Assembly (NCBI RefSeq): GCF_018687515.1
Contig: NZ_CP061294.1
Span: 806,001 to 870,000, forward strand
From: Polynucleobacter sp. MWH-Spelu-300-X4
Lineage (GTDB): Bacteria > Pseudomonadota > Gammaproteobacteria > Burkholderiales > Burkholderiaceae
Direction of reading: 5' to 3'
Length of the DNA: 64,000 bases
In this document: positions 18,220 through 27,001 of the stretch, in pieces
Layout of the letters: every line of letters starts with the position of its first letter
Numbering within the stretch: position 1 is the stretch's first letter
Position numbers and translations under genes: made by a program
The notes under the pieces: generated by a model
Database searches by the model: none
The model's input: the letters and a program-made list of their open reading frames with translations, nothing else
What the model was told of the DNA's origin: nothing

Positions 18220-18762
18220 TTAACTTAAATAATTACTAATCAACGCCGAAATGCTCTGAGCCTTGCTGGCATTAATTTCATTGGTCTGCGAATAAAACTG
18301 ATGGAGTCCTAGTTTTTCTTGAGGTCCTAATTGTCGAATCGTGCCTCCCATGAACGCATAGGCACAAGCGGAATAACACACCGACTCATCAAAACCTGTT
18401 TGAGTGATGAACTCATATTCACGTAAAAGCTGACCTACTTGAAGGCCGCCCGCTAAATTCCCGCCCAAGCTACTAAAGTGGATGGCGACAGGGCGGTCAT
18501 CATGAGGCAGGGTCTTCACAAACTCTTGAAATTCTTTTCCAGCGTATTTGCTAAATAAGCCAATCGCTTTTACTTGAGTTACGCAAGAAGGGTTAGCTGT
18601 TGCAGGGCAAGTTTGGGTGATGGTGTAGCGAAGCGTTTCATCGTTGGCGATATGCAGGTTGACATCACTGTCAGCGATTGCAACAGTCACTATGGGTGCA
18701 ACAGTTGCCAGAGCAGCTGTTAACAATACGAGTGCTAAGGTACGCAGGACAGGGATGTGCAC
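18220..18762 (-). pseudogene. N-terminal part of a ClpP-like periplasmic protein with internal stop
   Basis: About 180 residues of a secreted ClpP/crotonase-like protein (COG3904 type). From the GTG at 18762 there is a signal peptide (HIPVLRTLALVLLTAALATV...), then a beta/alpha core with HFSSLGGNLAGGLQVGQLL and the nucleophile-like serine S131 in CYSACAYAF, followed by GLHQF with a candidate catalytic histidine. A TAA at 18220-18222 ends the frame at ISNYLS, and the sequence resumes in the same frame one codon later. An ATG at 18813 would add 17 residues, but they are encoded by the yggX terminator hairpin, so the GTG is preferred. Probably a recently broken gene. Confidence 0.68.
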
Positions 18763-18802
18763 AAAAGAAAACGAGCAGAAGCTAGAACTAGCATCTGCTC
18801 GT
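18763..18802 (-). terminator. Intrinsic terminator of the argA-yggX unit
   Basis: Read on the minus strand, a 9-bp perfect stem (ACGAGCAGA / TCTGCTCGT) is extended by five more pairs after one mismatch and closed by a tight loop, then followed by TTTCTTTT. It lies just after the yggX stop and should end that transcript. Confidence 0.85.
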
Positions 18803-18818
18803 AATAACAACATAATGA

Positions 18819-19091
18819 TTACTTCGACTCTGGCGTGAAGCCTTGCGCCGTATCAGCGCCTTCACCGTAGAAATATTTTTCAACTTGCTTAAGTAAATAC
18901 TGTCGTGCACGTGCGTCTGCCATATTCAAGCGATTCTCATTAATCAACATCGTTTGTTGTTTGAGCCAGCCAGCCCAAGCTTCTTTAGATACTTCTTGCC
19001 AGAGCTTTTTACCTAATTCACCAGGCATCGGAGCAAAATCTAAACCTTCCGCTTCTTTATTCAATTTAATGCAATGAATTATGCGAGCCAT
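18819..19091 (-). CDS. yggX: Probable Fe(2+)-trafficking protein YggX
   Basis: YggX is a small cytosolic protein that protects iron-sulfur clusters from oxidative damage and is proposed to handle ferrous iron. The 90 residues, the N-terminal [19 protein letters not shown] with conserved Cys7, and the segments [20 protein letters not shown] and [12 protein letters not shown] identify it securely. It starts 25 bases after argA on the same strand and is followed by a strong terminator, so argA and yggX form a two-gene unit. Confidence 0.96.
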   Translation of the reverse strand: MARIIHCIKLNKEAEGLDFAPMPGELGKKLWQEVSKEAWAGWLKQQTMLINENRLNMADARARQYLLKQVEKYFYGEGADTAQGFTPESK

Positions 19092-19116
19092 TTTTACCTC
19101 TTAATATCAATAATAG

Positions 19117-20454
19117 TTAAATAGTCTTAATAAGAACCATTGATTTACGTTCCCAGTTATAAAGTTCTTTTCTTTCTGGAGGTAAATCATCCACAGTTGC
19201 TCGTACGAATCCACGTTTTAAGAACCAATGTTCAGTTCTGGTGGTGAGTACAAATAATTTTTTCAAGCCTTGGGCCCTGGCTCTAGCTTCAATACGTTTT
19301 AATAAACGCTCGCCATCGCCAGACTCTTGTGCTTCAGGATCTACGGCTAGGCAGGACAACTCACCTAAACCATTCGGATAGGTAAAGAGTGCCGCACAAC
19401 CGAAAAGAACGCGGTCATGTTCAATCACAGAGAAGTGCGTAATATCACGTTCAATAACATCACGACCACGAGCCACCAAAATACCTTCATCTTCCAAAGG
19501 CTCGATCAATTGCAAAATGCCACCGACATCGTCAAGATTGGCTTCGCGTAGATGCTCAATATCGGATGCGGCAATCATCGTACTGATGCCATCATGGGTG
19601 AAGAGCTCTTCTAGTAAAGCGCCATCTCGGTCATGGGGTAGTAGGTGAACACGGCTCACACCAGACTTAATCGCTCTAATAGCATTCTGTAGTAAGACTT
19701 TTAGGTCCGCATCAGCGAGCGTTAAACCATTAATGTGTTCTTCTAATTGGCGCAAAGAAAATTCTTTAATTAACTCACCGGATTTATCTGTTAAGCCGTT
19801 GTATTCAGTTAAGAAAATGAGCTTATCTGCTTTGATTGCCATGGCTGTAGCTGTTGCTACATCTTCATAAGCGATGTTAAACGCTTGCCCTGTTGGTGAG
19901 AAGCCAAGTGGCGACATCAAAACAATCTTGTTATTGGCTAGTGAATGTTGGATAGACTCCGAATCTACCTTACGCACTAAACCTGTGTGCATAAAATCAA
20001 CGCCATCCACAATGCCTACAGGTCTTGCTGTGATGAAGTTGCCAGAGATAACGGATATACGTGATCCAGCCATCGGTGTATTCGGCAAACCTTGGCTAAA
20101 AGCAGCTTCCATGTCTAGGCGTAATTCACCAGAAGCTTCTTTGGCGCATTCAAGAGCTGCGGGGTCGGTAATACGGTAACCACTCATGGCACCTGTGCCA
20201 TAACGACTAGTTACTTTTCTTAAATCCAATTGTTCTTGAACTTGAGGGCGTGAACCATGGACTAAAACAATGCGCATACCCATGGCATGTAACATGGCCA
20301 CATCTTGGATCAGCGCTTCTAAACCACCTTTTTGTACAAGCTCTCCAGCAAATCCAATAACAAAGGTTTTTCCTCGGAAACTATGGATGTAGGGGGCTAC
20401 ATCGCGCAGCCAAGCAACGAAGGGAAAATTATTTTCGGATGAATTTGTAGGCAT
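19117..20454 (-). CDS. argA: Amino-acid N-acetyltransferase (N-acetylglutamate synthase)
   Basis: ArgA transfers acetyl from acetyl-CoA to glutamate, the first step of arginine synthesis, and is usually inhibited by arginine. The 445 residues hold an N-terminal amino-acid-kinase-like domain (FVIGFAGELVQKGGLEALIQ, VLVHGSRPQVQEQL, LIFLTEYNGLTDKSGEL) and a C-terminal GNAT domain from about residue 295 (LSCLAVDPEAQESGDGERLL, then LFVLTTRTEHWFLKRGFV). It starts one base away from the divergent hrpA frame. A TATAAT lies 8 bases upstream of the ATG with no Shine-Dalgarno sequence, suggesting a leaderless mRNA. Confidence 0.95.
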   Translation of the reverse strand: MPTNSSENNFPFVAWLRDVAPYIHSFRGKTFVIGFAGELVQKGGLEALIQDVAMLHAMGMRIVLVHGSRPQVQEQLDLRKVTSRYGTGAMSGYRITDPAALECAKEASGELRLDMEAAFSQGLPNTPMAGSRISVISGNFITARPVGIVDGVDFMHTGLVRKVDSESIQHSLANNKIVLMSPLGFSPTGQAFNIAYEDVATATAMAIKADKLIFLTEYNGLTDKSGELIKEFSLRQLEEHINGLTLADADLKVLLQNAIRAIKSGVSRVHLLPHDRDGALLEELFTHDGISTMIAASDIEHLREANLDDVGGILQLIEPLEDEGILVARGRDVIERDITHFSVIEHDRVLFGCAALFTYPNGLGELSCLAVDPEAQESGDGERLLKRIEARARAQGLKKLFVLTTRTEHWFLKRGFVRATVDDLPPERKELYNWERKSMVLIKTI

Positions 20455-20455
20455 A

Positions 20456-23400
20456 GTGGAAAATTATAGGGTGCAATTACCAAAAAATACCAAACTTTTA
20501 AAAATTGAGTTCCCTGAGGCTCTGCCCGTATCGGGGCAGCGGGATAAAATCACCCAAGCTTTAGAAAAGCATCAGGTGGTCATTGTCTGCGGCGAAACCG
20601 GGTCTGGTAAGACCACTCAATTACCTAAAATTTGCCTAGCCATGGGGCGAGGACGTGCCAACGGCACGGGTAAGCTCATTGGACACACCCAACCTAGACG
20701 TATTGCCGCAACGTCGACGGCCAAACGTATTGCCCAAGAACTAGGTAGTCCGCTGGGCGAGGATGTTGGCTATCAGGTTCGTTTTGCTGATAAAACTAGT
20801 GCCACTGCTTCCGTTAAATTAATGACGGATGGTATTTTGCTCGCCGAAACACAAAGAGACCCACTTTTAAATGCTTATGACACGATTATTATTGATGAGG
20901 CTCATGAGCGCAGCTTAAACATTGATTTCCTCTTAGGCTACTTAAGGCAACTGCTACCTAAACGCCCTGATTTAAAAATCATTGTCACTTCTGCCACTAT
21001 TGATGCCGATCGTTTCGCTAAGCACTTTGGTGCCGTTGAGATGCCAGCCCCCGTGATTGAGGTCAGTGGTCGACTCTATCCGGTCGAAGTTAGGTATCAG
21101 CCTTTATTAGAACCTGGGAAAAAAGAGCCAAAAGAAATAGCTGATGCGGTGGTCGAAGCCGTGGCTGAGTTATGGCGTGAAGGGACTCATGGCGCTGGTG
21201 ATGTTTTGGTCTTTTTGCCAGGAGAGCGCGAAATTAGAGATTGTGCCGAAGCTTTGCGCAAAGACCATGTTCTTAATCAACGCTATCACCCCGAGGTTTT
21301 AAGCTTATTTGCACGACAGTCGGTGGCTGAGCAGGAGCGGGTATTTCAGCAAGGGCAGGGCCGCCGGGTTGTTCTAGCTACTAATGTGGCAGAAACATCA
21401 TTAACAGTTCCTGGGATTCGGTATGTGATTGATGCGGGTTTAGCTCGCGTTAAACGTTATTCCTACAGGAATAAAGTAGAGCAATTACAAGTTGAAGCTA
21501 TTTCTCAGGCGGCTGCCAATCAACGTGCTGGTCGATGCGGTCGTGTATCGGATGGTATTTGTATTCGTTTATATGACGAAGCAGACTTTAATGCCCGACC
21601 TAAATTTACCGATCCAGAAATCTTAAGAAGCTCTTTGGCAGCCGTCATCTTGCGGATGCGTGCTCTGAAACTGCCACGTATTCAAGAATTTCCATTTATT
21701 GATGCGCCATTGGGACGCGCAATCAGCGATGGGGTTCAGCTCTTAGAAGAGTTGGGGGCAATGGAATCTGAAGGACCAAGGCAAGGGGCTTTAACGCCAA
21801 TTGGCAAGCAGTTAGCTTCTTTACCTCTAGATCCAAGAGTCGGCCGTATGCTCTTAGCTGCACGTGACAATCAGGCTTTAAGAGAAGTCTTAATTATTGC
21901 TACGGCTTTGGCCAGTCAAGATCCAAGGGATCGTCCTATGGATCAGGCGCAAGCAGCAGATGCTGCCCATAAAACATTTGCCGATGAACGATCAGAGTTC
22001 TTATCTTATGTGAAGTTATGGGATTGGTACCAACATGCCTTGGTTCACAAGCAGAGTAACCGCCAATTAGAAAACTTATGTAAAAGTCACTTTATCTCTC
22101 CTAGGAGAATGAGGGAATGGCGAGATGTCCATGGGCAGCTGCATCATCTTTTGATGGAGCAGGGGTGGAAAGAAAACCCCACACCAGCGACCTTTGAACA
22201 AGTGCACTTATCGTTATTAACGGGCTTATTGGGCAACATCGCCAAGAAATCCGAAAATGATAAAAATGGGCCCAATATCTATGAAGGTGCCCGTGGTATC
22301 AAATTAAATATTTGGCCAGGTTCCACCATTGGTAAAAAAGCAGGGGCTTGGCTCTTGGCTGCTGAGTTGGTAGAGACCAGTCGTTTATTCGCTAGAACAA
22401 TTGCTAAGATTGAACCCCAGTGGGTTGAAAAAGTAGCTTCTCACCGCATCGTTAAATCTTGGAGTGATCCATTTTGGGATGGTCGTCAAGGTGAAGTGAT
22501 GGCGCATGAGCGTGGCACCTTATATGGGCTGCCTATCTATCATGGTAGAAAAATACGCTTTGCACCTAAAGACCCATTAGAGGCTCGCCGGATATTTATT
22601 CAAAGAGCCCTGGTTGAAAGCGAATTGCTGGGTCAAGTTGAATCAGCGCAATCACAAAAGCAAACCGGTTCTTTGTTGAGTTTCTTTTGGCACAACCAAC
22701 AGCTAGTTAAACAAATCGAAGCTCTAGAGCATCGCTCTAGACGGCAAGATATTTTGGTTAATGATGAGTTGCTCTTTGCTTTTTATGAACAGAAACTACC
22801 GCCAGTGGTATTAAGTAGGGCGAGTTTAGAAGCTTGGTTAAAAGAAGAGCCTAAGCATGGCGCCACACTAAAGCTAGATAAATCAGATTTGATGCGTTAT
22901 GAAGCTGCTGGGGTCACGATTGATCGTTATCCTAAAACGATCAAGATGGCGGGTACAGAGCTTCAGCTCACTTATCACTTTGAACCGGGTAGCCCTAAAG
23001 ACGGAGTCACGATGGTGGTGCCGCTTGCGTCTCTCAATCAAATTGATCAAAGGCGTTGCGAATGGTTAGTGCCAGGGCTTTGTATTGAAAAAGTTCAGTT
23101 GTATCTGAAATCATTGCCGCAAAAATTAAGAAGGCACTGTGTACCTTTGCCAGAATTTGCTAAAGGCTTTGTAGAGCGCGCCAATGAAAAAGACGCTTTT
23201 GGTGAGGGAGATTTTTTAGAAGCGATCATTGCTGATATTCGTTCTCAAACTCAAGTACAAACGCAGAGGACTGATTTCCGTCCAGAAAATTTGCCGTTGC
23301 ATTGTTTTATGAATTTCCGTTTGGTTGATGAATATGGCCGCCAAATTGACCTAGATAGAAACCTTGGGAAATTGCGCGCTGAATATGCTCAGGCAGCTAG

Positions 23401-24382
23401 AGATATGTTTAAGGAGGTGGCGGCAGTTGCAGCGGTTCCTGCTGTTCCGAAATTAGACAATCAGTCAAATGGTTTGGTGAGTCATGCGCATCTAGAAAAA
23501 GAAACTGCTCATTCTTCAGAAACTGAAAATATCAAGTCTTGGACATTTGGTGTTTTGCCTGAGATGTTAGAGATTAAGCAAGGTAAGCAGACCCTCTATG
23601 GTTATCCTGCGTTAGTAGATAAAGACACCCATTGCAATATTGAAGTATTCGATGATCCTGAACTGGCGAGAAAGGCACATACCCAAGGGTTGAGGCGCTT
23701 ATTTGCACTTCAAATGAAAGACACCATTAGAGCATTGCATAAACAATTGCCTGGTGCGCGAGATATGGGTTTGTTATTTATGAACTTAGGGCAATCTGAG
23801 GACCTCATCACCCAAGTACTTGATTTGGCATTAGAGCGTGCCTGCTTGATGGATCCCTTGCCAGTGAGTGAAGCTACATTTAAAGAGCGCTTGGATGCTG
23901 GCAAGCCTAAATTGGCGCTCATCGCTCAAGAAGTGGCAAGGCATGCTCTAGCAAGTCTGCAGGCTTATGTGGATGTACAGAAGCGTATGGCTCAGTTAAA
24001 AGCTTTATCTGCTTCAGCTCATACTGATGTAGTTGGGCAGTTACAAAAGCTTATTCATGCTAAATTTGTTGCGCAAACACCTTATGAATATTTGGTTCAT
24101 TTGCCTAGATATCTAAAAGCTATTGTGATGCGAATTGATAAACTCAGAAGTAATCCGGCTCGTGATCAACAATGCCATACAGAATGGCAATCTTTGCTAA
24201 ATCCTTGGCAAAAACTCATTCAGTCTCAAAAAGCCTACGGCGGTTCTTTAGATCCTCGCCTAGAAGATTTTAGGTGGCAGTTAGAAGAATTGCGGGTGGC
24301 ACTTTATGCCCAGGAGCTTAAAACGCCAACGCCCATGTCTACAAAGCGACTACAGAAGATTCTTGAAAGCATCAAGAAATAG
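20456..24382 (+). CDS. hrpA: ATP-dependent RNA helicase HrpA
   Basis: HrpA is a large DEAH-box RNA helicase implicated in mRNA processing and in rescue of stalled or collided ribosomes. The 1308 residues match the family. GETGSGKTTQLP (Walker A) is near residue 44, DEAH in IIIDEAHERSLNID near 145, SATID motif III, the helicase C motif QRAGRCGRVSDG near 356, then the HA2/OB regions and the long HrpA-specific C-terminal domain (DUF3418-like, with NLGKLRAEYAQAARD). The start is uncertain: a GTG at 20456 faces the argA start with one base between them, and a second GTG at 20471 is possible. Its promoter must lie inside argA. Confidence 0.95.
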   Translation: MENYRVQLPKNTKLLKIEFPEALPVSGQRDKITQALEKHQVVIVCGETGSGKTTQLPKICLAMGRGRANGTGKLIGHTQPRRIAATSTAKRIAQELGSPLGEDVGYQVRFADKTSATASVKLMTDGILLAETQRDPLLNAYDTIIIDEAHERSLNIDFLLGYLRQLLPKRPDLKIIVTSATIDADRFAKHFGAVEMPAPVIEVSGRLYPVEVRYQPLLEPGKKEPKEIADAVVEAVAELWREGTHGAGDVLVFLPGEREIRDCAEALRKDHVLNQRYHPEVLSLFARQSVAEQERVFQQGQGRRVVLATNVAETSLTVPGIRYVIDAGLARVKRYSYRNKVEQLQVEAISQAAANQRAGRCGRVSDGICIRLYDEADFNARPKFTDPEILRSSLAAVILRMRALKLPRIQEFPFIDAPLGRAISDGVQLLEELGAMESEGPRQGALTPIGKQLASLPLDPRVGRMLLAARDNQALREVLIIATALASQDPRDRPMDQAQAADAAHKTFADERSEFLSYVKLWDWYQHALVHKQSNRQLENLCKSHFISPRRMREWRDVHGQLHHLLMEQGWKENPTPATFEQVHLSLLTGLLGNIAKKSENDKNGPNIYEGARGIKLNIWPGSTIGKKAGAWLLAAELVETSRLFARTIAKIEPQWVEKVASHRIVKSWSDPFWDGRQGEVMAHERGTLYGLPIYHGRKIRFAPKDPLEARRIFIQRALVESELLGQVESAQSQKQTGSLLSFFWHNQQLVKQIEALEHRSRRQDILVNDELLFAFYEQKLPPVVLSRASLEAWLKEEPKHGATLKLDKSDLMRYEAAGVTIDRYPKTIKMAGTELQLTYHFEPGSPKDGVTMVVPLASLNQIDQRRCEWLVPGLCIEKVQLYLKSLPQKLRRHCVPLPEFAKGFVERANEKDAFGEGDFLEAIIADIRSQTQVQTQRTDFRPENLPLHCFMNFRLVDEYGRQIDLDRNLGKLRAEYAQAARDMFKEVAAVAAVPAVPKLDNQSNGLVSHAHLEKETAHSSETENIKSWTFGVLPEMLEIKQGKQTLYGYPALVDKDTHCNIEVFDDPELARKAHTQGLRRLFALQMKDTIRALHKQLPGARDMGLLFMNLGQSEDLITQVLDLALERACLMDPLPVSEATFKERLDAGKPKLALIAQEVARHALASLQAYVDVQKRMAQLKALSASAHTDVVGQLQKLIHAKFVAQTPYEYLVHLPRYLKAIVMRIDKLRSNPARDQQCHTEWQSLLNPWQKLIQSQKAYGGSLDPRLEDFRWQLEELRVALYAQELKTPTPMSTKRLQKILESIKK
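20463..20468 (-). promoter_or_regulatory. Candidate -10 element for argA
   Basis: On the minus strand a consensus TATAAT ends 8 bases before the argA ATG, so transcription would begin at or next to the start codon. The -35 match is weak (TTGGTA at 20488-20493 with 19-base spacing). The element lies inside the first codons of hrpA. Confidence 0.5.
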
Positions 24383-24487
24383 TAGGAGCTTTGTTTCATT
24401 TCCCTTAGTTTTTTAGGTTATTCCAAGTTGAGGGCTCACGTATATATACTTATAAAAATAATAAGTAATAAACAACTGAGGAGCGCA

Positions 24488-24772
24488 ATGATTCATTTTG
24501 ACACATACGAATTTGTCAGTGATTTAACCAAGTCAGGCATGGAAGTTCATCAGGCAAGCACCTTGTCGAAAAAATTAAAAGGCATATTTGATGGCCAGTA
24601 TTCTGATTTAGCCACCAAACAAGATGTGGAGAAAGTTGCATCAGAGTGCCGCTCAGAAATAGCGCTTGTCAAAACCGAGTTAAAAGGTGAAATACAAATG
24701 CTGAGATGGATGATTGGAATTTTGGTGGCGGCAGTTGTGGCTTCACTTATTCAGCACAATTTTATTCACTAA
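24488..24772 (+). CDS. DUF1640-type coiled-coil membrane protein (first copy)
   Basis: A 94-residue protein of the DUF1640 (CCDC90-like) type. It has an N-terminal FDTYEFVSDLTKSGMEVHQA segment, a coiled-coil middle (DLATKQDVEKVASECRSEIA) and one C-terminal membrane helix (MIGILVAAVVASLIQHNF). The ATG at 24488 is chosen because AGGAG lies 4 bases before it; an in-frame ATG upstream at 24428 has no such site. Bacterial members are small tail-anchored proteins of unknown role; mitochondrial relatives include MCUR1. A second copy follows after 39 bases. Confidence 0.85.
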   Translation: MIHFDTYEFVSDLTKSGMEVHQASTLSKKLKGIFDGQYSDLATKQDVEKVASECRSEIALVKTELKGEIQMLRWMIGILVAAVVASLIQHNFIH

Positions 24773-24811
24773 TTTATTCATGAATACAGCTCGTTAATTG
24801 AAAGGATTTAA

Positions 24812-25126
24812 GTGTTTATATTTGACTCCATGAAATTTGCTGACACACTCGAAGAGTCAGGTATGGAGCTTGCCCAAGCCAAGACCCTTTCAAAAGCTAT
24901 GCAAACAATTGTGATGGACAGTGGGCATCATTTAGCCACTCAACACGATCTGACGGAAATTCGCTCAGAGATTGTCAGTTTTAGAGCGGAGTGTTCAACT
25001 GCTATACATGCAGTGAATGTTGAAGTTCAATCCATTAACTCCCATATGAAGATGATTAAATGGGCAATGGGTCTAATGATTGGCATAGGAATGGCGCTTG
25101 TTTTTGAATATATATTTAGCCATTAG
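24812..25126 (+). CDS. DUF1640-type coiled-coil membrane protein (second copy)
   Basis: A 104-residue paralogue of the preceding gene. Shared features are FDSMKFADTLEESGMELAQAKTLSKAM, LATQHDLTEIRSEI coiled coil and a C-terminal membrane helix (MGLMIGIGMALVFEYIF). It begins with GTG at 24812, supported by AAAGGA five bases upstream. The two proteins may form a hetero-oligomer, as tandem copies often do; that is an inference. Confidence 0.83.
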   Translation: MFIFDSMKFADTLEESGMELAQAKTLSKAMQTIVMDSGHHLATQHDLTEIRSEIVSFRAECSTAIHAVNVEVQSINSHMKMIKWAMGLMIGIGMALVFEYIFSH

Positions 25127-25241
25127 TTTTAGGCTATCTGATCGCTATTGGATAGATGGATGGGGTGAGATCAATTTGCTATATATCAATAAAATTCAAG
25201 GATATTGATCGTTTTGGGGGTTTGGGTTTTAAAATCCCTCT

Positions 25242-26222
25242 ATGAATAAATTAATTAAATTATTTTTATCACTAGGCCTTCTAGTGAGTCTTTTTTCACA
25301 TGCGGCTGAGTCTGAGAGAAAAACAGCGATTGTCTTAAATTCCGGTGACGCGAGCGTTAGTCTGATCGACATGGATAAGCGCCAGGTTTATAAAAACTTC
25401 CATATTGGCAAAGAACCACATCACCTCATGATTACACCAGACCAAAAGGCGGTATTGGTGGCGAATGCGACGGGTAATGAGGTTGTGTTTTTAGATCCTA
25501 AGACTGGCGAAAAAATAGGTCGTCTATCTAACATCATTGACCCGTACCATATTGGGTATTCACCTGACAAAAAGTTTTTCATTGCCGCAGGTAATCGTTT
25601 AGATCGCATCGATATCTACGCTGCCAAAGCCCAAGAGCTAACTTTGTTAAAAGTTATTAAGGCACCTAAAACACCTAGTCACATTACTTTTACAAGTAAT
25701 AGCAAAACTGCTTTTGTGACATTGCAAGACTCTGATGAATTAATTGCTATTGATTTAGATACTCAAGAGATTATTTGGAAAATGTCGGTGGGTCATTTGC
25801 CTGCTGGTATTTGGATGACGCCTGGCGATAAACATTTATTGATTGGTCTAACTGGATCTGATGCTGTTCAAGTCATCGATTGGAAAAAACGCCAAGTTAT
25901 TAAAGAAATAAAAACAGGCAAGGGGGCTCATAATTTTAGACCCTTGGGTGACAAGAAACATGTGTTCTTGAGTAACCGCGTGGAGCCAAGTATTAGCATC
26001 CTCAATATGGATACTTTGGAAAAGGTGGGGGATATTACTGGTTTGCCATCAGGTCCTGATGATATGGATGTCACACCTGATGGGAAAGAGCTATGGGTGA
26101 CATTTAGATTTGCTAAAAAAGTGGGGGTGATTGATATTGCGAGCAGAAAATTAATTACCACCATACCTGTGGGTAAAAGTCCTCACGGCATATTCTTCTA
26201 CCCGAGTGCACCATGGCAGTAA
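25242..26222 (+). CDS. Secreted YVTN-type beta-propeller protein
   Basis: A 326-residue periplasmic protein with a signal peptide (MNKLIKLFLSLGLLVSLFSHAA). The mature part is a seven-bladed propeller built of YVTN/NHL-like repeats such as TAIVLNSGDASVSLIDMDKR, HHLMITPDQKAVLVANATGN and PDDMDVTPDGKELWVTFRFA. No catalytic or cofactor motif is visible. It is the first of five overlapping genes. The next gene encodes a deacetylase-like secreted protein whose ATG overlaps this stop (TAATG), so both probably act in the periplasm, perhaps together. Confidence 0.88.
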   Translation: MNKLIKLFLSLGLLVSLFSHAAESERKTAIVLNSGDASVSLIDMDKRQVYKNFHIGKEPHHLMITPDQKAVLVANATGNEVVFLDPKTGEKIGRLSNIIDPYHIGYSPDKKFFIAAGNRLDRIDIYAAKAQELTLLKVIKAPKTPSHITFTSNSKTAFVTLQDSDELIAIDLDTQEIIWKMSVGHLPAGIWMTPGDKHLLIGLTGSDAVQVIDWKKRQVIKEIKTGKGAHNFRPLGDKKHVFLSNRVEPSISILNMDTLEKVGDITGLPSGPDDMDVTPDGKELWVTFRFAKKVGVIDIASRKLITTIPVGKSPHGIFFYPSAPWQ

Positions 26223-27001
26223 TGCCGAAGCATCTCTCAGTTATTTCTTTGTTCCTCTGGGTAGCCGCTGGCTTTGCCCATGCAGCAGATTGTGATAAAA
26301 AAGTTTATTTAACTTTTGACACAGGCAACATGTCTGTTGCTAAACAGGTTGCTGATGTTTTACGTCAGCATCAAGTCAAAGCCACCTTTTTTTTGGCTAA
26401 TGAAAAAACCAATCAAGATAGCTATGCGTTAGATTCTGCATGGGCTGAATTCTGGAAGCAACTTATTAAAGATGGTCATGCATTTGGTAGCCATACGCTG
26501 CATCACACCTATTTTGTGAAAGACGGTTCTCATGGAATTTATGTTAAATCTCAATTTGGCCCTCATGCAGGTAAAACACGCTTGGTTAATGGAGAGTCAT
26601 TCTGTCGAGAAATAAAAGGTGCTGATGAACGGTTTTATCAACTCACAGGCCGTCATTTGGATCCTATTTGGCGTGCGCCTGGTGGAAAGGTTTCAGCTCA
26701 ATCCATTGAATTTGGCAAGACATGTGGTTATGCCCATGTGGCTTGGTCTGAATCAGGTTTCTTGGGTGACGAACTACCTTCAGAAAAATTTCCTAATGAC
26801 TATTTACTCAACAAAGCTTTAAAGACTATCAAGCCAGGCGATATCACCATGGCTCATTTAGGTATTTGGTCTAGAAAAGACCCTTGGGCTCCCGCCGATT
26901 TAGAACCTCTGATTCTTGGCCTCAAGGCCCAAGGCTATTGTTTTGGTCGTATCACGGAGCTTGGGCAACATCCCAAGATTTCTAGAATAATAGCTAAATG
27001 A
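26222..27001 (+). CDS. Secreted polysaccharide-deacetylase-like (NodB fold) protein
   Basis: A 259-residue protein with a signal peptide (MPKHLSVISLFLWVAAGFAHAAD) and a NodB-type domain. Motif 1 reads TFDTGN (residues 31-36) where active enzymes usually have TFDDG, so one of the two conserved aspartates is replaced by Thr. Motif 2 (GSHTLHH) and motif 3 (WRAPGG) are present. The missing metal-binding Asp makes classic deacetylase activity uncertain. A start at 26213 (three residues earlier) is possible; 26222 is preferred because it overlaps the previous stop as TAATG. The last codons overlap the next gene by 4 bases. Confidence 0.85.
   Translation: MPKHLSVISLFLWVAAGFAHAADCDKKVYLTFDTGNMSVAKQVADVLRQHQVKATFFLANEKTNQDSYALDSAWAEFWKQLIKDGHAFGSHTLHHTYFVKDGSHGIYVKSQFGPHAGKTRLVNGESFCREIKGADERFYQLTGRHLDPIWRAPGGKVSAQSIEFGKTCGYAHVAWSESGFLGDELPSEKFPNDYLLNKALKTIKPGDITMAHLGIWSRKDPWAPADLEPLILGLKAQGYCFGRITELGQHPKISRIIAK

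Noticed and set aside
24448..24466. ACTTAT/ATAAGT inverted repeat after hrpA
   Set aside because: Only six AT-rich pairs; expected by chance in such sequence and without a T-run.
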